Shown: one piece after another, positions 60,734 to 64,000 of the stretch
How the letters are laid out: each line of letters starts with the position of its first letter
Numbering within the stretch: the first letter of the stretch is position 1
Source: Phytoseiulus persimilis
Lineage: Eukaryota > Arthropoda > Arachnida > Mesostigmata > Phytoseiidae
DNA: 64,000 bases
Assembly: GCA_037576195.1 (NCBI GenBank)
Contig: CM075104.1
Location: 7,570,775-7,634,774 of the forward strand
Reading direction: 5' to 3'
Notes under the pieces: model-generated
What the model was told of the DNA's origin: nothing
Database searches by the model: none
What the model saw: only the letters and a program-made list of their open reading frames with translations
Program-made: the position numbers and the translations under genes

Positions 60734-62400
60734 TCAAGACTGCGGGAGCCCACGTCACAAGCACGACAGAGAAAATGGTGCCGCCGACTCGGACTTCGCG
60801 GTTGGACCGAAGAATCCGAGACTCGAGCCGCGGCTCGCTGGAGGGAATCATACAGAGCAAACCGAAGAAAAAGGGTCAGGAAGCGATGAAAGCGAGGGGC
60901 AACGATGAACAGGACTACGCTCAATTCGCGGGGTATCCACGCACGGGGGAATCGAGCGCTTCGAACGAAAGCTGGGATCAAGGAATCGGAGTCACGGCTC
61001 GGGGACTGAGAGGCTTGAACGTAGGGGCACGGTTTCAAGGAACGAGGTGAGGAAGCAAGGGAAGGGAGAAGTACGAGGTATGGAACTCAGGCTTTTGAGC
61101 ACGGAGTCAGCGAGCCAACAGGGCTGAAAGCAGAAAGACCGCGACGGATCACGCTTTTAGAGAATAATCATCCAGGTCTTCGCGAGCAGCGTACAAATCG
61201 AGAAGATAGCATAGAATACCCTCCCCTCAGCTCTGCGCCGTCGTCGTTGGTTTCTTTTTCGTTTGGCCGGAGTCGTACTCGTCGTCTTTCCTTCGGAATC
61301 CAAAGAGCTTCCTCTCTTTCCTCTGCGAGAGAAGTCGATAAGAAACAAAGGATGGCATGGCGTCCTCCATTAGGAGATTGGAGTGGCATGGCGTCGGTAC
61401 GCGCGGCCGGCCCGCTGACTTGCTTGTTCGCCCGGCTTCCAATAGGAGCACATAAATCTAACGAATAAGCGAACATTAAAAATTCCCTGAAAGGAGAATT
61501 TTTCTCCGACTCGCGCTGGATATCGTCTCTCTCCGATTCGAGCGCTCTTGTTGCCCTCTTCTTGATCGACGTAGCCGTTCTCGTTCATCAGTTCAGATTG
61601 AACTTTCTTCTTTCGGAGCATGGGGGACCTTCGAGCTTGACCCTGTCAGCCGAAGATTCACTCCCCCTCTCGAGGGGCTCCCTTCACTTCAGGGCCTTTT
61701 CGAGGATTTCCTGCTCGACGGACGCCCCTTTGAATGTTTCCTGGAAGAGTTTTCCCTTAGGTCCCCGGAGGTCGGCGTTTTTCCGAGGGTTTCGACCTCC
61801 TCCGTCCTCATCCCGCTGAGTTCCTCTTACCAGTCCTCCTCCTTTTCCACTACTGTTCGCGACACATTGTCATCCGGGGTCAGACAATGCCTGACGGCGG
61901 CGGTAAAGATGGCTTGGAGGGCTACGTCACTCCACAGAAGGCCATCGCACAGCAAGGTGAGGGAGCTTCTGTTCAGAGATGATTGTTCCGGCCCGACGGG
62001 TACGATGTTACTTTTTATGGGAACGAGCGGCGGCGACCGGGAATGAGAGACGTCGACGATCTTACGGCAGAGGCACCACCGAATAAGCTGGAAGAGCAGA
62101 AAGGAAGAGAGAACGGAAACCTACTTCACGAGAGAACTTCTCCCGATATGGCTGAGGTGAGCGCCTCGCTCCCGGTGAACCCCGCGCGTCCCGGTTGTCG
62201 AGCCACGTGCTGCTCATGTTTACCCGGTGTCAACGGCCTTGTCGGACAGAGGATCGAAAGGAGCGCCGCAGCGAGCACCGCGGCATCTCCGTCGGCTAAG
62301 GGATTCTTCGCTTCTGGAGCGCTCCTGCCAGAGTGAGTTTGGATATAGTTCATGGCGGAGCCTCGAAATGGACGGCAAAGTTTCTACAAGTGAGGGCGGG
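60734..62400. other. Non-coding stretch
   Basis: No supported gene. A 117-codon frame at 61983-62336 ends beside a donor-like AGA/GTGAGTTT at 62331 but opens just after a TGA and has no convincing acceptor. Confidence 0.4.
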
Positions 62401-62760
62401 GGGACCACAAAAAAGGAGAAAAGTTTTGGGGAAGATGGATAAGATGATGTTTGAGGAGGAAAAGGAGGGAAGCCGCAGAATCGCAGGAAATGGCAGGATG
62501 GAAGAGCCGGCATAAAAAAAGAGGACAGCATCAAGCGCAGTGGCGGGGCGTTGGAGATCAGGATTACAAGGAACGAAGGGAGAGGAGGAAGGAGTGAATC
62601 GAGAGGTGGGGAACACGACACGGGACGCAGGGATAGAAAGTAGGAAAGGAAGAAGTTTGAGGAGGACGTTCATGGCTGCGACAGAGATGGGGAACAAAGC
62701 GTCTCGGAAGAGAGTTATGAATACGGAGTCATAAACGAAAAGGCTCAAGTAGAAGAGCAC
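62401..62760 (+). other. Purine-rich block, about 360 bp
   Basis: By my count about 76% of plus-strand bases are A or G over these six rows. The plus frames read lysine, glutamate and arginine-rich peptides. The minus strand reads a 148-codon leucine/phenylalanine-rich frame, an effect of the skew. No simple repeat unit explains it. Polypurine stretches can favour triplex or R-loop formation if transcribed. Confidence 0.6.
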
Positions 62761-62856
62761 CAGGTGAGAGCTTATATCAGGAACAAAGGGAGGCAACCGG
62801 TGCCTGACGACACTTAGCCTTCAAACATCTCCTAGCTACCGTTCGTTCCCTCTTGA

Positions 62857-63132
62857 TTCCCTCCTTCAACGAGCAGTGCATTTAGCTTCCTCCGAAGCTC
62901 TCTAGTGTCAGATCCACTTACGGCCTCGGCTGAACGAGTTATCGCAGCAGCTATGCAGTCATTTAGTCAGAATCGAGTCGAGTTCCGGAGTGAGATCAGC
63001 GGGAAATTCTTGAGACCGAAATCCATTCATAGAGCCAAGGATAGAATTCGGACAGCAGAAAAATCGGAACACCTGGCGAACCTTGTTTACGAAGATGGGG
63101 TTTGGGCTTATGTGGAGAACGATGTCGGTTGA
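62857..63132 (+). other. Exon-like open frame, about 91 codons, unknown
   Basis: Open from just after a TGA (62854-62856) to TGA at 63130-63132. The part after an acceptor-like CTCTCTAG (about 62901) has mixed, charged, non-repetitive composition (for example RVIAAAMQSFSQNRVEFRSE), unlike the skewed DNA just upstream. An ATG frame of 107 codons runs opposite on the minus strand. No ATG near the left edge, so it would be a terminal exon. Not recognised. Confidence 0.12.
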
Positions 63133-64000
63133 TTTCATTACTGCTCCTGTTGTGTTGATGGTGATTATCTCGTTATCGTTGTTTGTATTATTAGTTGTAG
63201 TAGTGCGACGCTGACGAAGGGTTGGTAGAAGCTGCGCGGTGCCAAGGCACGTGGTGAGATAAAACTTATTAAGCGAGGCCATGCGTTATCTTCGCGAGGG
63301 GTATTCATTAATAATCCGTTTATCTGCTGCTCTCATCCGAGAATCAGGGGCCAGTGGAGGGGGCGATTCCGGGATATTCAGGAGAGCCGCGCGAGAACGG
63401 ACGAGGATCTCTGACGGACAGACAGCCGAGACCGTATGGTCCCACTTCTTCTTAGATTGGACAACTTTTTAGTAAACACCGGCCTTCTCACCCTGTTTGC
63501 CTTCGACCAAGCAAGCAAGGTAATTTGGTTCCTCGCTGGCCGACGGGGCAGCGCGCCTCCTTCTCTCCAGAAGAGCAATCTGCCTCGATCGCACAACAGG
63601 CCAGTTCGCCTGAGCGCTGCAACGTTATCGGCAGCTTGTGTTCGCCTGTTCGTCAATCGGAAGATTAACAAAGTCACCCTTAATCCCAAGCATCAGGAGC
63701 TATCTCGCGTCTGGCTACGGCGCGAGAATGCGCAGCTTGCGCGTATCTCAACGTTCCCTGATCCTCGTTGCGAGCGAAGCCGTTCGCTAGCTCGAGTAAA
63801 AACTGATTGAATAGGGTGACTCTCCACTGGTTATACAACTTTCGGAGCGCGTGTTTTGTCTAGGAGATCCTGACCGGTCCCCGAGGTCACGAAAACTGGT
63901 GATCGCAGTGCTCCGGATGACACCCAGCAGCCACGTCCAAAATGTGTGTGTTCCATGAGAACGGGCACCACCCTCGCCCTCTCCTCTCGATGCAAACTTC
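63133..64000. other. Non-coding stretch to window end
   Basis: T/G-rich sequence at 63160-63205, then mixed DNA with CAAGCAAGCAAGG at 63508. A 124-codon frame at 63436-63810 on the plus strand and a 103-codon frame on the minus overlap; neither is recognised. Confidence 0.45.

Noticed and set aside
63244..63257. AAGGCACGTGGTGA, close to the miR-124 5' portion
   Set aside because: It matches 13 of 14 bases but then diverges, and no precursor hairpin arm is present upstream.
1..64000. Bacterial or phage origin, operons, CRISPR array
   Set aside because: Coding density is close to nil, no regularly spaced repeat-spacer array is present, and simple-repeat content and the transposon type are eukaryotic in character.

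Overview
This window looks like non-coding nuclear DNA from a eukaryote, most likely an animal. Base composition is near balanced (roughly 50-53% G+C by eye). CpG is plentiful and TA is scarce. There are no operons, no CRISPR array and no rRNA or tRNA gene that I can support. No reading frame shows a protein domain I recognise. The longest frames (295 and 279 codons) lie in stop-poor or low-complexity sequence, overlap other open frames, and carry no family motif. A balanced-GC arthropod genome would fit, but nothing here fixes the lineage. I infer a long intergenic stretch or very large introns.

The best-supported contents are repeats. (1) One 748-bp element at 8123-8870 has hAT-like imperfect terminal inverted repeats (11 of 15) and 8-bp flanking duplications (6 of 8). 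A second, lone copy of the same terminus lies at 15295. (2) Ten G or C homopolymer runs of 12-35 bases are present, whereas A or T runs stop at about 11. (3) At least fifteen short clusters have 4-base periodicity (GGCT, GCGA, ACGG, GTCA, CAAG and relatives), several of them within a few hundred bases of a G/C run. (4) There are ordinary di- and trinucleotide tracts, two exact or near-exact 16-bp tandem duplications, a diverged ~43-bp repeat near 53.8 kb, and a hexamer (ATTCGG) array at 56.0 kb followed by the same hexamer inverted.

Layout: 0-8 kb has G runs and pyrimidine-rich DNA; 8.1-8.9 kb holds the hAT-like element; 9-15 kb holds further G runs including G35; 15.6-16.2 kb holds the most protein-like ATG frame; 16-38 kb is largely featureless apart from one C run and a few weak exon-like stretches; 38.4 kb holds the best core-promoter candidate (TATA and Inr at correct spacing); 49.8-50.9 kb is open in several frames at once; 53.6-56.1 kb holds the diverged repeats and a stem-loop; 56-64 kb holds more C/G runs, purine-rich DNA and one exon-like frame.

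All coding calls are low-confidence candidates. No pathway or gene cooperation can be inferred.
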